A stretch of DNA of 5,614 bases. Origin: an uncultured Propionibacteriaceae bacterium. GTDB taxonomy: Bacteria > Actinomycetota > Actinomycetes > Propionibacteriales > Propionibacteriaceae. Position numbers and translations under genes: made by a program. Positions 5,353-5,614 of this stretch are shown here, piece by piece (within the stretch, counting starts at the first letter, position 1; every line of letters starts with the position of its first letter). Where the stretch lies: NCBI GenBank assembly GCA_947038745.1, contig CAMQXE010000100.1, positions 1-5,614 of the forward strand, written 5' to 3'. The notes beneath the pieces were generated by a model. The model worked only from the letters and a program-made list of their open reading frames with translations. It did no database searches and had not been told where the DNA came from.

Positions 5353-5614
5353 ATGACTGAACTTCGTCCCCCGATGGCTGAGCGCCGTCCCCAGACTCGT
5401 GTCTTCCATGATGATGTAGTCACCGACGACTACGAATGGTTACGCGATAAGTCCAACCAGGACGTCATCGACTACATCACCGCCGAGAACGCTTACACCG
5501 ATGAGCTGACGGCGCACCTCGCTCCACTCACGGGCGAGATTTTCTCGGAGATCAAGACCCGCACCCAAGAGACTGCGCTTTCCGTTGCCCGATTCTCCAC
5601 TGATAGCCAGGGGC
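5353..5614 (+). CDS. ptrB: Oligopeptidase B-type S9A peptidase, N-terminal fragment (runs off window)
   Basis: The first 87 residues of a serine peptidase of the prolyl oligopeptidase family are present. The diagnostic part is TDDYEWLRDKSNQDVIDYIT followed by AENAYTDEL and EIFSEIKTRTQET. These match the start of oligopeptidase B, including the conserved D-Y-x-WLRD motif, the AEN-Y helix and the EI-x-R-x-Q segment before the beta-propeller. Family members are cytoplasmic enzymes of about 700 residues that cut short peptides, oligopeptidase B after Arg or Lys. The Ser-Asp-His triad lies in the C-terminal hydrolase domain, outside this window, so activity and exact subfamily cannot be judged. 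The gene is divergent from sigA with 128 bp between the start codons and appears to be expressed from a leaderless promoter. Confidence 0.88.
   Translation, partial: MTELRPPMAERRPQTRVFHDDVVTDDYEWLRDKSNQDVIDYITAENAYTDELTAHLAPLTGEIFSEIKTRTQETALSVARFSTDSQG

Overview
The window looks like a chromosomal segment of an actinobacterium of moderate GC content. The strongest evidence is a primary sigma factor (sigA/rpoD/hrdB type) on the minus strand. It has the actinobacterial Lys/Ala-rich N-terminal tail and an essentially canonical actinobacterial core ending in [14 protein letters not shown]. The '[12 protein letters not shown]' stretch reads more like Actinomycetales/Micrococcales than Corynebacterium/Mycobacterium, but genus cannot be fixed from the sequence alone.

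Layout, left to right. (1) Bases 33-99 hold the first copy of a 66-67 bp dispersed repeat with inverted ends (AACCACC...GGTGGTT). (2) Bases 191-2511 (+) are a two-gene, 4-bp-overlapping operon: a classical AAA ATPase with a short N-terminal TPR-like helical domain, then a TPR protein with three or four C-terminal membrane segments. (3) Bases 2522-2588 hold repeat copy 2, filling most of the 86 bp between two convergent genes. (4) Bases 2598-3401 (-) encode an AbiEi-like winged-helix domain fused to a DUF559/Vsr-like PD-(D/E)XK nuclease domain, with no AbiEii toxin beside it. (5) Bases 3402-3625 are intergenic, with a perfect DnaA box, repeat copy 3 and a strong hairpin terminator for sigA. (6) Bases 3626-5224 (-) are sigA. 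(7) From 5353 (+) runs the divergent 5' end of an oligopeptidase B-type S9 peptidase, apparently started by a leaderless promoter; it leaves the window.

The sigA-peptidase part looks like conserved backbone. The left 3.5 kb looks like an accessory, defence-island-like insertion next to sigA. It is divided into modules by three same-orientation copies of the repeat: [repeat]-AAA/TPR-[repeat]-AbiEi/DUF559-[repeat]-sigA. This repeat-bounded arrangement is the most unusual thing in the window. It could mark modules gained and lost by recombination between repeats, a family of small non-autonomous elements, or shared regulatory sites. The AAA and membrane TPR proteins probably work together as a membrane-linked remodelling pair, but their substrate cannot be read from the sequence.
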